Under the pieces are notes generated by a model. That model was not told where the DNA came from. It saw only the letters and a program-made list of their open reading frames with translations, and made no database searches. 64,000 nt of DNA from Gracilariopsis chorda (Eukaryota > Rhodophyta > Florideophyceae > Gracilariales > Gracilariaceae), in NCBI GenBank assembly GCA_003194525.1, contig NBIV01000030.1, forward strand, positions 124,001 to 188,000, in the 5' to 3' direction. The translations under genes and the position numbers were made by a program. This document shows positions 8,395 to 20,993 of the stretch, piece after piece. Position 1 is the stretch's first letter. Every line of letters starts with the position of its first letter.

Positions 8395-11300
8395 CGTCAG
8401 GCACACCGGTCACCACCTCATCGGTAAATCGGAGGCATCGAACTCCTGATCTCTTAACATCTCCCCTTGCTTGCAACCGGCAAGCGCACACTTGGGTTTG
8501 ACGCAATACTTATCAAGCACCTTTGCAACATCAAGTGCGTGCGTTTCTGCTGCCGGTGGCATCACGAATTCAGACAGCGCGGTATGATCCAATAAACGTA
8601 ACCGTTTGTTCCTACTTATTGCGTAGCAGTGTCAATCGCATACATACTTCTCTTCTCTCCGGTATTAGCATCAGGTCTAAGTTTTCTCAGCTTCACCACG
8701 GCAGAGGACGAAAAGTCGTTGAGAAGAACGGAATGGATCAGCTTAAGTTCTTATTTCTAGCTAAGACCTTCAAGGCAGATGGGACTTCTGTAGAACCTCA
8801 CCAAAACGTAGAAGGCTAGCAATCTACCCTTGGAAGGTTGAGGGTTAGCGGTCCTGCTAACCCTTTACCGTTCAAGGTTGGTGCAAGGGTAAAGGGTTTA
8901 ACCTAAGTGAACGATTCGTTTACAATGTTTTTATTCTTATTTGAATTGTATAATTAAAATTGTAAGACTCATCAATGTCGGTGCAGAATATGACATTGTT
9001 ACGACTGGGCTACAAAAGTGTCCGGACAGACACTGATGCGACACTGTCCAACGATATTTATAGTGAGCTGCCACAGAATAAATACATCTGCCACAAAACA
9101 ATAAACAAAGCGGAGTATTAATGTTCAATGGAATAAAAGGGAAGACACTGCAACGGTGAACTGGCCCGAGGTTCTTCTTCTTCTTTATTGTGGGTTCAAT
9201 ATGCCTGATTACGGCATATTGCGAAACACCTTCCTTTCCCAAGAAAGGCTAACAACTTTTGTGGCCGTCTACTAGGGAGCTAACATTCATGGTAAAACGT
9301 GCCAAGGTATATCGCTCACCAAAACCGTTCGTATCGTTCGCAAGGCGCACACAAATACATCAGAGGGCGACATGGTTGCCACCCGACTTGACCATTCTGA
9401 ACAGAGATGAAGTCTATGCATCCAAAGCAACTAGAATCTATTATAGGCTGAAACTATCACTTCCTCAAAAGCACTACACGCTTGCATTGTCATCAAAACT
9501 GCTTGCCTCCTCTGCAGATTATCGACGATATCATCCACTGCAGTAAAAAGTATTCTAAGAACGTTCTCAATCTCGCGATCTCAGAAGGCGACATGTTCAG
9601 ACTGGCAAGAAGATATCTTTCGGAAACTTCAGAAGGCAGTGTATGCTCTGGACAGACGCAAAGCTTTTGATACGTCTGACTGTGATATGTTTTTAACCAC
9701 GACATCGACTCCCAGTTGTGCTCAGTCCCCCTGTGTTTCAAGTTGTTGATCAGTCTATAACCATTGAAAGGGATGTTTGCGATGGAGATGCAAATTTGAA
9801 TCTATACGCTACACGGAAGGCGGTGCTCGCTTGCTACCCAGTGGTGTCAAATTGCTAGATATAGATGGATGTCCTTGGCTGAACCATGTGTCAACTTTAC
9901 TAGGAATAGACTCTGATTTTTGAAGCTGGGTACCATCGCGCCAACCAATATATATCAACAGCACAATGTCAGAATGACATATGGTGTCTTTTACATGGTT
10001 TGAACTCACAGCCGGCATCTACAGATACGTGTTACAAGTACTGCTAAACAGTTACATTTATAGATTCCTCGGTAGCCGTCCAATGTTAGAACCAATTTAC
10101 TGTCGTAAATGTTTCCTTGCACGCCGTCGCGTTCAGTTTGATAATAGCAATCTATCGCAACCCTCAATGTGTGCTTTTACTTTCATTGTATAATAAATAC
10201 TGTTATAGAAGTTCGATGGATTCTTACAAACGAAAAGTAATATGCGTGTGTATTTACGGGCATGTGCTTCTAATTCCGAGGCAACAGTACTAGTTCACTA
10301 GAAGTAGAAGGCTAATCATCTGCTCGACGGCTAAATTCCCCTAATAGACCCAACTGCATCTTCTTTTGGCTTCCTTGTCCGCGCAACTTCTGATAATGTG
10401 TTGTAGCCTTTTCGGAACGTCGGCACACGTCGACAGGCAGAACTGCATGTGCCCTGAGCGGCTGCTCGCCAGCACTTTGCAATGATCCCTCACCACAACA
10501 AGTATTCAGCGCAAAGCGATTTAGCATCGTGGTTCCATACGGACTACGACAACTTTGACGCCCCAAACAAGTAATATGTAAAGGCAAAACACACCGAGGC
10601 CGTGAGCTAGGATGGGGAGATTGATATGGCTGAACTTGCAAAAGTGTTATGGCGTCAACGGTTTGAGAATCAGCCGATGTAGCTTCAAGAGGACAACGGA
10701 GCTGTTTTACAGTTCCGTTCAGTAGCCCTCCCTAATTTTAGCAACGTGGTGTTGCTGCGCAAGTGATCGACAAGTGAAAAAAAAATCTAACAACGCCTAA
10801 GCTTCGCTGCTTCCGTTGTACAGTTGGTGCATTGCTACCTGCCTTCGGCAAAGTTTACGTGTACGTCGGTGCTTGGCGGCGTTGTTCAAATTCATTCGAC
10901 GGACCTGTAAAAAAGTTAGGCGATAAATCTACGAAAGTAAGGGTTAAGAGTCGATTGCTACGTACAGTACCTGCCTCGCCTTCCCTGCGTGGCAAAACAG
11001 CAAGAGAATTGGCCTACCCTTGGTAAAGAGATTCTCTGCATGATGCATAAGTTAACTCTACGGTGAATATGAGACGCCATTCATCTTTGTTGGTTCTCCT
11101 TTTGTAGTTGTGTTTATTGTGTAAGCCCTAAATATAAAAGAAAATAGAGGCATAGTACAGTTATGATAGCTGCCCCTGTGCTCCGAACAAGAGATCAAAA
11201 CACTTGTGGCCCTAAACTGAAGGAGATTGTTGGACTTCGAAGGGAGGAAACAATGCCACGGAAAATATGCTTCGCTAAAGCTGCGGAGAAGATTGCAGCA

Positions 11301-12455
11301 AAAAGAATAAAGGACGGCTCCGCGTCATTTGTATGCCACACAAGGGCTCCTTCAAAACACGTACTCGCTATTGCAGCAAAAAGTACAGTTGCATCCACAT
11401 GATGAGCTTAGAATTGTGCATCGCTTACAAGGGAAGGCAAAAGGGTTACCAGTTCATATGCGACAACTCCTGCACAGAAACAATGCTCTTCGCGAGGAAG
11501 ACCCTTCGTCTTATGTTTCGTCGTGCTTTATGTCTGATTATGGCATCGCCATAAACGTAGGAAGCTTAGGAACTGTTCCGGTCACGGATGGAGAACATAC
11601 ATGCTACATTCTTTCCTCTCTCAACACGTGTACAAAAGCTATGCCTCACTGTAAAAGCCTGGCGGGAACACGCCAGACTGAGTTCCCGCGTTGTTTTGTT
11701 TTGCTCTGCTTGTGGATGCAAAATAGACTGAGCAATCGTTTCAGAAGTGGGTAGCCACTCATAGTCCTGTGATTCATAAACGCAAACAGAATCACTGAGC
11801 ATTGAACAATTAGCACGGGGGTTCCTATCAGATAAAAGTTGTAACCAGCTCGGACAAAGTATTGAAATCTAGAGTGAAATGGCAAGATAGGTATTTCTTG
11901 ATCCTTGGAAACGAACAGTGTCGAAATCATTTCTCTCCACTGGAGTTCTAATACAGATTAGAACAGAACGCACCCCCGAGAAAGAGGCATGTTCAGTACT
12001 TACAGCAATGAACTGCTTGGACGGTTCACGTTGATTTGCTGTACAGTTTGCAACAAGACTTGTTGTTCAATCAGCACCGCTTATTACGTCTAACACGGGA
12101 TGTATCGAGGGCCTTCTCCATAATGATCTTCGTATTCCCTGATAAGTCAAAGTCAAGAAAAGGTAACTTCTACTGCGAAGCCTTCTGGCGGTCCGAGCCC
12201 TTTTTTTGCTTTGTTTTTCATACAAGTGCGCAAGACACCTATCATGTTGTCTTCCATGCTTTCTGTGGCGGCAACAAAAATGATGATGCTGCGCTTTTAA
12301 CTGCATCAAGGATAAAACAACTCCTATAGTATCGCTGATTTCAACTGTTTTTCTTCTTCATCCGGAAGTCGTAAGCTAGGCTAAGATTTCCTTACACCGA
12401 TTTCTTAAACCTAGAACGGTGTTCCGTGAACTGTATTAAAGCAAGAGATGAATCG
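8395..12455. other. Region without recognisable gene
   Basis: Only short frames (up to 141 codons) in conflicting phases. A hairpin with a 9-bp stem lies at 8841-8864. Frames in three phases around 11160-11750 may be remnants of a decayed gene, but I recognise no domain. The last 400 bp should contain the promoter and 5' UTR of the IDO-fusion gene. Confidence 0.5.
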
Positions 12456-15400
12456 ATGTGCACTTCTTCATCATTTGGGAAGACTCATCTTAACTCCCAA
12501 ACCATGTCATCTCTTTCGCCAAGCTATGCCTATCTCTATTCATCTCCAAATGATAATGGGAAATCATTCCTCTCGGTTTCAAACGGGTTTCTTCCCTCTG
12601 GCCCTCTTCCTTTTCTTCCTCACCCCTTCTCACTCTGGCACGCTTTAGCACTTCAACTTCCATCTATCTATGACACCAATTCTTGGAATTCATTCATTTC
12701 CTCTCTTCCGGATCGGTTTGACTTTGATGTCGTTGACCTAGCCGATGAGCATCTTCTTAGAGCAAACATTGCTCTTGGATCTATGGCGCATGCGATTTAT
12801 CATGTGGCCAAGCGACCAATTCCAGAATGTATATCAGTTCCATGGATGGAGGTCTCTGAGCGACTGGGACGGGATATGCCCTGTCTAGCTTCAATCGACT
12901 TCCTAGTGTACAATACTGAAACTTTGCCAGAACTTTGTTTTGACAAAATCGAATATCCGTACAAACAAGTGCGCCCATCTATCACTATGACCCCACTCAG
13001 AGCCGAGAAGAACTATATCATCAAGGGCTACTCGATTGAACATGCTGCCCGTCCGCTTGCTTCTCTGATTGCCGAAGCACAAAATGCTGTTGTGAATGAT
13101 AACACCGGTAGTTTAAGAGAAGCCCTCGTTAAGATGGTGACAGCACTGGAAGGCATGGCCAAGGCTTTCACAGAGGCAGATCCAAGACCATTTAACCATT
13201 TCTGCGTAGATCCCGTAGACTGGTCAAGATCTATTGACATATCTGCAGCCCCAGTGAAAAAAGGCGAGAGAGGAGGGTCCGGTCTACTGTTTCCAAGCAT
13301 ACATTTGCTGGACTCCTTCTTCTGCAGAAAGAAGTACGAGAGTGAGATTGGTAAGTTGGCCTTACATGAACGCAGTTGGCTGCCACGAATGCACAGAGAA
13401 TTCTTTGCCAAAGTCGCGGAGACGTCAACAATGGATTACTTGTTGGCCAAAGGCAATTCCGAGCTTCTTGCTCTTTTCCGACGCGCACTGCTATCTTTTG
13501 CTGGAGAGACCGGATTTCTCGGTAAACATCGAATTCGACTGAACACTTACCTTGAAGTCATGTTCAAGATTGGTCGTGCTGCAACGGGGGGCGGTCATGG
13601 TTCGTCAGGATGGGAAGGGCGAATATGGCGAAGACTGAATCTGGCGATGCGATATGCTATGCGCGAACGAATTGGTCTGTGTGAGGATTGGTACAACTCT
13701 GCAACCATCAAAGAAGTATCCCATATAGATGGATCAGATGCAACGCGCGTAGTGATCGAGGGACATGGAGCTTTCCTCTACAAACCTGGGGATCATCTTG
13801 GGGTTCTACCAGAAAATGGAAGGCATCTTGTAGCCAAAATGCTGAGAATCTTGCAAATGGACTTTGACCAAGGGATTGTTATAAGAAACCCTGAATGGCT
13901 TCGATTACTAGCTTGCAGAGGTGTATCTAGTGAAAAGACGGATAATCAAGACGAACTATGCATCACTGCAGATAAGTTCTTTCGATATGCAAAGCTTCAG
14001 CCTCTTGACGCTGCCCTTGGTTCTCGACTGATCACCGCTACATCTACGACTGATATATCTGTGATCAAATTCCTGACATCGGAGCATGCAACCAACGTCA
14101 TTGCCGCCTTAGAACTACTCCAGCGCTCCTCGGGTTTCCGTGTGGAAAGCATGAAAGGGAAACTGGACGAGCTTCTGCAGCCACTTACACCGAGATATTA
14201 CTCCGTTGCATCACACATGAGTGTGACCCCAACAAGTGCGGAGATCATTGTTGGTAAGCTGCAGTACGAAGCAACTCCCGTTGCACCAACGAAGGACGGA
14301 ATCAAGGTGCTGCGCGAAGGGAACCGCAATGCACATTCAAGACAGCTTGACAGAAATGTTAACTATGACGTCCCCGATCCGCGTGATGTACAGGAGTTCC
14401 GACTTCAACCAACATTGAGATCTCCGCTTCAAGGGTTTCAAAAAAGGATCGACAGGGACTGCGAAGTCCCGCAGTGCAGGGCCAAAGAACTTCCCCAAGA
14501 AGAATGTGGTGAGCGTAATGCACCAAGTTTTTACACTCCAGATGCAAAAGAAGGCAACACCCATTTCGAAAAAGGGAGAGAGCTCTTGGAAGGCATATCT
14601 TCATCCTATCTTTGTGGACTAAGCCCCGGTCATTCTGTTACCGTACGAGTGGTTCCATGTACCGATTTCCACTTACCCACAGACGAAACCGCACCCATAA
14701 TCATGGTCTCGCAGGGAACTGGTTTTGCACCATGTCGACCGTTCTTAAACGAAATCATCTTGCAGAAGGAAAGGGGTCAGATTCCGCGAAAGGCATGGAT
14801 TATTCTCGGAGTGAAATCCAGAAGACATATTCCGTTCATCGAAGATATTGAACAAGCCGTGTGCAAAGATAAGATTGCCAACATATCCTTAGCAGTTTCT
14901 CGGGAAGATGTAGAACTGGATACTGAGAATAGTGCTGAACAATTAGCTTTCCGGCGTGGACACCGAAAACATGTGCAGGACCTCTTCGAAGAAGATGCAG
15001 TTTTGTTGGACGGTGTTTGGGAGATGGTAAGACATGGAGGACACATGTATGTGTGCGGGAAACCGGAGCTGGAAATCATGGTTCGTGACTTCCTGAAGCA
15101 GGCGGCGAGAAAGCATATCTCAGAGGGAAATCCCGTGCGCGACGTCAATGGAGAAGAAATCGAAGCGGATCACTTCGCCGATTGGTTGATGGCGAACCGG
15201 CGTATTCATATTGACTGCTATAACAGTGGGAAAGATGAAGAACATGAGAAGCTCTACAATCCTTCTGAAGTTGCAAAACATCGCAGCGTGGATGATTGTT
15301 GGGTCTCGTTCCGTAACGATGTTTTCGATATATCTCGTTATCTACAAGTGCATCCAGGCGGCCCTCAAATCCTACTTGACAAGGCTGGGCGAGATATTTC

Positions 15401-16082
15401 CATGGATTTCAATGCGGCGCACGGAGTGGATAACTACCGGGTTGCTTCGATGCTTGATTCGTATAAAATTGGACGGTTGGAGATGTTCTGCGGGGGTGAT
15501 GGAGATATGACACGCTTGCTGAAGAACTGGGGATTGCCTTTATTGAACGGAATTCAAGAGCGAAGGAACGTGTTTCTTCTGGAATGGAACCATTTTCCGA
15601 AGCTTGAGCCACCTCGAAGCGTGAATCGAATGCATGCTTGTCGCACTCATGAGATGTGGACTCTTTATAACAAGTTCTTCGACACTTATGAAGTGGGTAT
15701 GTTCGGGTTTGTGAAGGAGATTACTGGTCGGAACCTTCGTAAGGAACTTGATGAGATGAGTGAGAGATGCATTGCGCACGATGAGTTCGAATCAACTTTG
15801 AACCACATGAACAAAATAAGGAACGAGACACTGAGTCGTGCCCGGTGCCAACAAGATGAGGTTGGTCACGCGGAGGTAGTACAGATGTTAACGGAGTGCG
15901 GCAAGTCTCTAGATGTACTTGTGGACATGGCCGTGAAAATGGTCGGGCGAATTGAGCAGGGATCCTTGCTATCGCGAGATAGTGATACTGGTCTGCGAGT
16001 CGAGGATATTATGAAGGATGTGATTTGTTCTCTTATGGAAGGAGTAGAGCAGTTCTACGGAAAACTGCCATTGAAGCGGTAG
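12456..16082 (+). CDS. Fusion protein: IDO domain - FAD/NADPH reductase - cytochrome b5
   Basis: 1,208 residues from the ATG at 12456. A second in-frame ATG at 12504 has a better context (A at -3) and may be the real start. Residues about 45-390 are an IDO-family haem dioxygenase: GFLPSGPLPFLPHPF, AHAIYHVAKRPIPE, PWMEVSERLGR, and FLGKHRIRLNTYLEV with the likely proximal haem ligand His358. IDO opens the indole ring of tryptophan to N-formylkynurenine and needs a ferrous haem. Residues about 405-890 are a P450-reductase-like module without the FMN domain: FAD motif PRYYS (579-583), NADPH loop GTGFAP (754-759) and YVCGKPE near 864. An insert of about 110 residues of unknown function (about 612-725) separates its halves. 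Residues about 940-1015 are cytochrome b5 with HPGG (966-969). The final 190 residues are helical and unrecognised. Cytochrome b5 and its NADPH reductase are known reductants of IDO, so I infer a self-sufficient enzyme. Confidence 0.92.
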   Translation: MCTSSSFGKTHLNSQTMSSLSPSYAYLYSSPNDNGKSFLSVSNGFLPSGPLPFLPHPFSLWHALALQLPSIYDTNSWNSFISSLPDRFDFDVVDLADEHLLRANIALGSMAHAIYHVAKRPIPECISVPWMEVSERLGRDMPCLASIDFLVYNTETLPELCFDKIEYPYKQVRPSITMTPLRAEKNYIIKGYSIEHAARPLASLIAEAQNAVVNDNTGSLREALVKMVTALEGMAKAFTEADPRPFNHFCVDPVDWSRSIDISAAPVKKGERGGSGLLFPSIHLLDSFFCRKKYESEIGKLALHERSWLPRMHREFFAKVAETSTMDYLLAKGNSELLALFRRALLSFAGETGFLGKHRIRLNTYLEVMFKIGRAATGGGHGSSGWEGRIWRRLNLAMRYAMRERIGLCEDWYNSATIKEVSHIDGSDATRVVIEGHGAFLYKPGDHLGVLPENGRHLVAKMLRILQMDFDQGIVIRNPEWLRLLACRGVSSEKTDNQDELCITADKFFRYAKLQPLDAALGSRLITATSTTDISVIKFLTSEHATNVIAALELLQRSSGFRVESMKGKLDELLQPLTPRYYSVASHMSVTPTSAEIIVGKLQYEATPVAPTKDGIKVLREGNRNAHSRQLDRNVNYDVPDPRDVQEFRLQPTLRSPLQGFQKRIDRDCEVPQCRAKELPQEECGERNAPSFYTPDAKEGNTHFEKGRELLEGISSSYLCGLSPGHSVTVRVVPCTDFHLPTDETAPIIMVSQGTGFAPCRPFLNEIILQKERGQIPRKAWIILGVKSRRHIPFIEDIEQAVCKDKIANISLAVSREDVELDTENSAEQLAFRRGHRKHVQDLFEEDAVLLDGVWEMVRHGGHMYVCGKPELEIMVRDFLKQAARKHISEGNPVRDVNGEEIEADHFADWLMANRRIHIDCYNSGKDEEHEKLYNPSEVAKHRSVDDCWVSFRNDVFDISRYLQVHPGGPQILLDKAGRDISMDFNAAHGVDNYRVASMLDSYKIGRLEMFCGGDGDMTRLLKNWGLPLLNGIQERRNVFLLEWNHFPKLEPPRSVNRMHACRTHEMWTLYNKFFDTYEVGMFGFVKEITGRNLRKELDEMSERCIAHDEFESTLNHMNKIRNETLSRARCQQDEVGHAEVVQMLTECGKSLDVLVDMAVKMVGRIEQGSLLSRDSDTGLRVEDIMKDVICSLMEGVEQFYGKLPLKR

Positions 16083-16884
16083 CAAGCAAATCTGTATCTG
16101 AACAATGCTTGGTGTCAAACGATGATGTTCACTTCCTATAGCAATGAGAAAGGTCTCTTTCCGCTTGAGATGGTTGCCGTTTATATGCGAGCCGTTATCC
16201 CGATTCTGAATCCAAGTTATGGTAGGCTATGTACCGTGGGAGCCCCTCCTTCCCTCTCCGTGCCCCGAAGGCTAAGTTTCCCTAAACAGAACGAGTAACT
16301 GTTCCATTCGTCCCTCTTCTGACTGAAGGTCTGCACATCTCGAATGGGAAGAATGGGTGAATGCGATAATTGCCAGACAACCAAATTTGGTATTCAACTA
16401 AACTGTTCGGAAATTCGAATCCAAACCAGTCCCACAAATATTGGCGCGAAATGGCGGCAAACTTCCTACCGAAACGCCTGTCCTGTAACGACTCAAGGGG
16501 ATAGCTCCCTCTTCGTCAACCGCTGATCGTCCTCGAGCTCCCTTCGACCCACAGAAAACACGTCGGCTCTGTCACCCTGCTAGTCGTTGCCACTAGAGAG
16601 CGATGCCTTTATAGCCCGAGCCCAAAGGCCCGGTTGTTTTTCACTAGTCACGTCAAGCCAAATCGGTGTCGCCCGATTACAGCACTGTCGAACGCACGCG
16701 AATGGTTGCGTGCTAGTTCACAATTAAAGGTAGATATGTAGCGTCTGTGTCAAGGTTGTTTGGCGGATGCCCAAGCCTTGGCCAAATGGCCTGCATCCCA
16801 CAGATAGTTTGGACACAACAAAAGTCTAAAATGCAACCAGTGGTTACAGTGCCCTTAGATGTGCTTCTGTCCAAGGGTGAACAT
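16083..16884. other. Gap between the IDO fusion and gypsy-3; may contain its 3' LTR
   Basis: No gene. A TATA-like stretch (CTTTATAGCCC) lies near 16610. Because gypsy-3 reads leftwards and ends at 16885, its 3' LTR should lie here. I cannot prove it because the partner LTR is absent from the window. Confidence 0.3.
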
Positions 16885-19800
16885 CTATTCAAATGAGCAA
16901 AGGTTGCTTGCCTCTATCTTGAGTAAACGCTTGCCGCTTTTACTTAGGAAATCCTCCAACATCGCGGGTAGATCTTCATTGACCTGTTTAAGCGGTTCCC
17001 AAGTAAAGTCAACAACATCAGGGAGTCCCTGCCATTCAAAACGGATCCGCATGCCATCATCGTCCTTGCGAATATCGCATATTGCCCGTGCGTCCTGGTA
17101 GGTAGTCTCACTGTGTCGGGCTGCATCCAACAACTTCGGTACCACCTCCTTCCCATCAATTGCTGCTCTGTATAGGATAATCCGGCGGGCATGGAGTACC
17201 CCGACCTTACTGTCTATCAAGTTCTCCACTTCCAAGACCCAATCAGATCGGAATGTAATAATCCGTCTCGGCCCGCGCCAGATCAACTTGAGCTTGTGTC
17301 TTTTCTGTGTTGCGCGACGCACGAGCACGAAGTCCCCAACACAGAAGTTGACCGGTCGAATGTTAGTGCGTTCGTTATGAACTTTGATGTGGCGTTCACG
17401 TTGCTTTTTGCATCTGTCCGCTACATCACGATGCATGTTCTGCAGGGTAGATTGTAGGGCATCGATGCCGATTAATTGGCGCGCGCGTAGCTCCTCACCC
17501 GCCCACGCAAGCTTATAGGTGGGCATGGGCAAGGCGCGAAGGAGTGGGCGTTTTGGAATGTGTCCTGTAAACACTTCCAAGGGCGTACGGTACACTCCAC
17601 TGACCTCTTTGTCTCGGAGGCCGAGTCGCTTTAACGGGGCATGATTGAAGACACTTTGCACACATTCTGTCACGGCTGGCCAATCTTGCGGGGCTAGAAG
17701 TCATTCGCTAAGTAGTGCCTTGCAAGCACGCAAAACCTCCCTGCAGATTCTCTCCACAGAACTGTTCGCCCACGGAGAGTAAGCGGTGGTAAAATGATGT
17801 GACACGTGAAATTCGTCCGTCAGCGCCTTCAACAGCTGATTTTTGAAATGACTCGCTTGGTCGCTGGTCAACCAATCCATGGTCCCAAAACAACCCAACC
17901 ACACAATCAGCGCGTCTGCGGCGGCTTCGCTGGTTGCCTCCTCCGTTGGCCAAAGCCAAACATAGGAGGATTGATTGTCCCGGATCAGCAGTATATACTG
18001 CTTCTCGCCAACACCTTTCCCCATATAGAGAAAGTCAAGATGAACCACCTCGTTGGGTTTCTCATCATGTAGCGCCTGCGCGAGCGGTCTAGGGATCAAG
18101 TCGCTAGCCTCAGTTACTAAACAGTGAAGGCAACCGCGTACTAGCGCTTCAGCATCCCTATCCATTTTCGCCCAGTAGAAGTTCTCACGCAACACGCTCT
18201 TGGTTGCGTCCATTCCCCGATGGCCCATTGCACCACAGTGTGAAACGACTAGAATATTAAGCTGTAGCTCGAGATCCTTCGCCGGTATCCAGATCCTACC
18301 ATGCTTCTTGTAAAGTCCGTCATTGCTGTCAAGCATTAGTCCAGACTTGCTCTCCGCCGTATCCGTCTGCGACTTGCGTATCACGTCAATGTCCGGCCAC
18401 ACAATATCATCAGCGGATGGTATGATCTGTTCTGCAGAGTCGAGGAAGAGACTGCATACAGACTTGAGAGTCTTCTCACGCCGATACTCGCGCGCCCACC
18501 GCGTCAATATATCAGCTAATACGTTGGAAGTTGCACTCACGTGTTCGATGACGTAGTCGAAACGGGACAGAAACAAAGCCCAGCGCTGCACCTTAGAGAC
18601 AACGTGCCGTCCTAGTGCCGGCTCCAGCGCCAATGGTGCGAATACGAACAGCAGATTTCTATGATCTGTGTAAACGTGGGTATTAGATCCGTTCAGGAAT
18701 AGGTAATCCAGCTTATCGAAAGTCTGGAATATCGCAAACCCTTCCTTCTCGAAGGTACTCCATCCCAATTCAGCACCCTTAAAGGCACCGCCCAGGAATC
18801 CAAGCGGCTCATGCTTCTGCTCGCTCACTGGCAGGTCCAGCTGACTCTTGTGAGTCTATGTCACCACCGCTGACCAATAACGGTCTGAAGCGTCTGTATA
18901 CACACAAATCTCCATGTCCTTTTTGGGGTATGCTAGCCTTACTGAGTTGCGCAGGGTGTCCTGTAATTCTAGGAATGTTATTTCCTGGTTAGCGCCCCAG
19001 GACAGGCTGCTCAACGGCATGTTTCGTATCGATCGTTTCGTTCTTCTCCCAGAACGTTTGTAGGCTTCCTCAAGGACTTGCGTCAACGGGGCACATCTCG
19101 TTGCGAAGTCAGGGATTGCCAGAGACATCCATCTACAACAGTAAATGAATTCAGACAGTTCTTCGGCCGTCTTTGGCGGCTCCATGTCTTTCAAACCTTC
19201 CAGCCTGGCCGGGTCCATCTCATACCCGTCCTTAGACACTATACGTCCACACCATTTTAAACTCTTAGAGAAAAAAAAACGGACTTGCGCACGAACAAGA
19301 AGAGGTGGTGCTTAGTACAAATGCTGAAAAAGGTCTCGAGGATATCGAGTAGCTTGTCCTCATCTTGGGCATGGAGGTTGAAATCATCGAGCCAAGCTTT
19401 CATATTATCCCGCAGCTCGCGAAATAGAGGCTCCACTGAGCTCTGGAAATAGGATGTTGCATTCGCTAGTCCAGGTAGAACACGTTTCGAAGCAACGACC
19501 CTCTTCGGGGTTACGATCCCACACGCAGTGTACGACTCCGGGTCCAATGGCAGTTGCCAATATCCAGATACGAAGTCCATCATGCAAAACAAATGCTGCC
19601 TGCAAAATCGTTGACCTCCGAATCAATGTGGGGCATCGGCCACGATTCTTTCACTGTAGCAGCATTAACCGGACGAAGATCGATCGCCATTCTGTACTTC
19701 GCCTTCGATCCGGGTTTTGGGACCAGCAGAGGGGCTGCTTGCCCCTCTGCTGTGGGCAGGTCAAAGCAAAATCCCATCTCAACGAGCGTGTCGACATACT

Positions 19801-20299
19801 TGTCGAGAAACGCACGCTGCTCAAGGGAGTAGCGCCTCGCCTTAACTCTGATTGGGCGTTTGCCTGGCTCCAGGCGCACCTTCATAGGCTTAACATCGGC
19901 TGGCGAGGATTTTCCCAGCCGAAGTCGAAAACCTGCTTGTATTTCTTGAACAAGCGTGTAAGCCTGCTCGCACCACTTGTCGAGAGGCCATTGGCCCGCG
20001 CCTCCTCGACCTTTCCATCTAGTGCCGCTTCTAGATCCTCTTTCGGGTCCTCGCCCAAGTCAACATACACATCACTATCCTCCGGCATGTCCTCTTCTGC
20101 TCCCCCAGTGCTATGGTAAGTGCTGCCATGCTCAAAGGCTCTGGACTGCAGAATGCTGTGGATCGAGCCTTCTGTGGGATTTTGGGCGTCGGCCTGCGCC
20201 TTCTCGAGGAGTTCGGGTATGTTTAGCACTCCATCATGTCGATCGCACGCGGCCGCCATCAAAGTGCGATTGTCTAGTCCAATGGCTGACAGCACTTCT
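16885..20299 (-). pseudogene. Gypsy-3: truncated Ty3/gypsy pol (RT, RNase H, integrase, chromodomain-like)
   Basis: Reading leftwards from 20299: a pol N-terminal segment; reverse transcriptase (KYRMAIDLRPVN, then YWQLPLD and the catalytic WLDDF); RNase H (VYTDASDRYW, then YTDHRNLLFVF); integrase with H2C2 zinc finger and intact DDE residues (VHLDFLYM, TSDQASHF, WANSSVERIC); and a chromodomain-like end (FEWQGLPDVVDFTWEPL). Frameshifts lie in the RT part. An in-frame TAG at 18856 stands where relatives have Gln, and TGA at 17701 where Trp is expected. The 5' end (gag, protease, 5' LTR) is missing because the gypsy-2 LTR abuts it at 20300. Its sequence type differs from gypsy-1 and gypsy-2. Confidence 0.85.
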
Positions 20300-20837
20300 T
20301 GTGAGGTAGTGCGCGCGAGCGCCCTACTCAGGTGAAATGTCCGGGAACGGTGACGGTGGGTATCGCGCAACGGGGTGTAAGTCCGTGCGGCTACCGAGTC
20401 GGAAAAGGCGGAACGGTGAAGGTGCGGAGTAGCGCAGGGCCCTCTGCTGTGAGGCCGAGTACGGAGACACGCGTAGCCGAAACAGGTACCACGCGCCTAA
20501 ACAGAGAGCCGATGTAACGGTAGATATCCGATACGGCGCAGCCTGTACAGGACTTTGACGAGCTGCGTCTCCTACTTCGACTTAGGATCCGTGCCAAGGA
20601 ACTAAGACGAAGAACCTAGTAGGAAGCACCTTGAGTTTACTTGGTGAGGGCTTCGGCCGCGCTGGCAGAGAATAAATATCCAGCTGGGCCGCGCCACACG
20701 TGTATGGCTTACCGCTCGCGGGGCACTAGCTGCCACCGGCACACACGTGTGCTACTACAACTACTACACTAGCCGAATAGCGGAAGGGCTCCTACAGCCA
20801 GAATACCACTCCAATAAACGGTTTTCACTTCCTTACA
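20300..20837 (-). repeat. Gypsy-2 LTR, left copy (3' LTR of the element)
   Basis: 538 bp, TGTGAG to TTACA, about 98% identical by eye to 29728-30265. Short open frames inside it are shared by both copies and are not genes. Confidence 0.93.
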
Positions 20838-20850
20838 GAACCCCCTTCTC
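20838..20850 (-). other. Gypsy-2 polypurine tract
   Basis: On the minus strand GAGAAGGGGGTTC lies directly against the 3' LTR, the position expected for the plus-strand DNA primer. Confidence 0.8.
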
Positions 20851-20993
20851 ACACTGTTGTCCGTCCCTGGACAGCCATCTTCGATTTCCGTGTACGGCCT
20901 CTTTCAACCGTTCTGCTCGACCTGTCCTCATAAGAGTCCCCTTCACTTTCATCCGTGTATGGCTTCGTCCCGCACCCCGGTTCACACTCCATC

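Noticed and set aside
20332-20517. 61-codon frame repeated at 29760-29945
   Set aside because: Lies entirely in the gypsy-2 LTRs; the duplication reflects the LTR pair, not a gene family.
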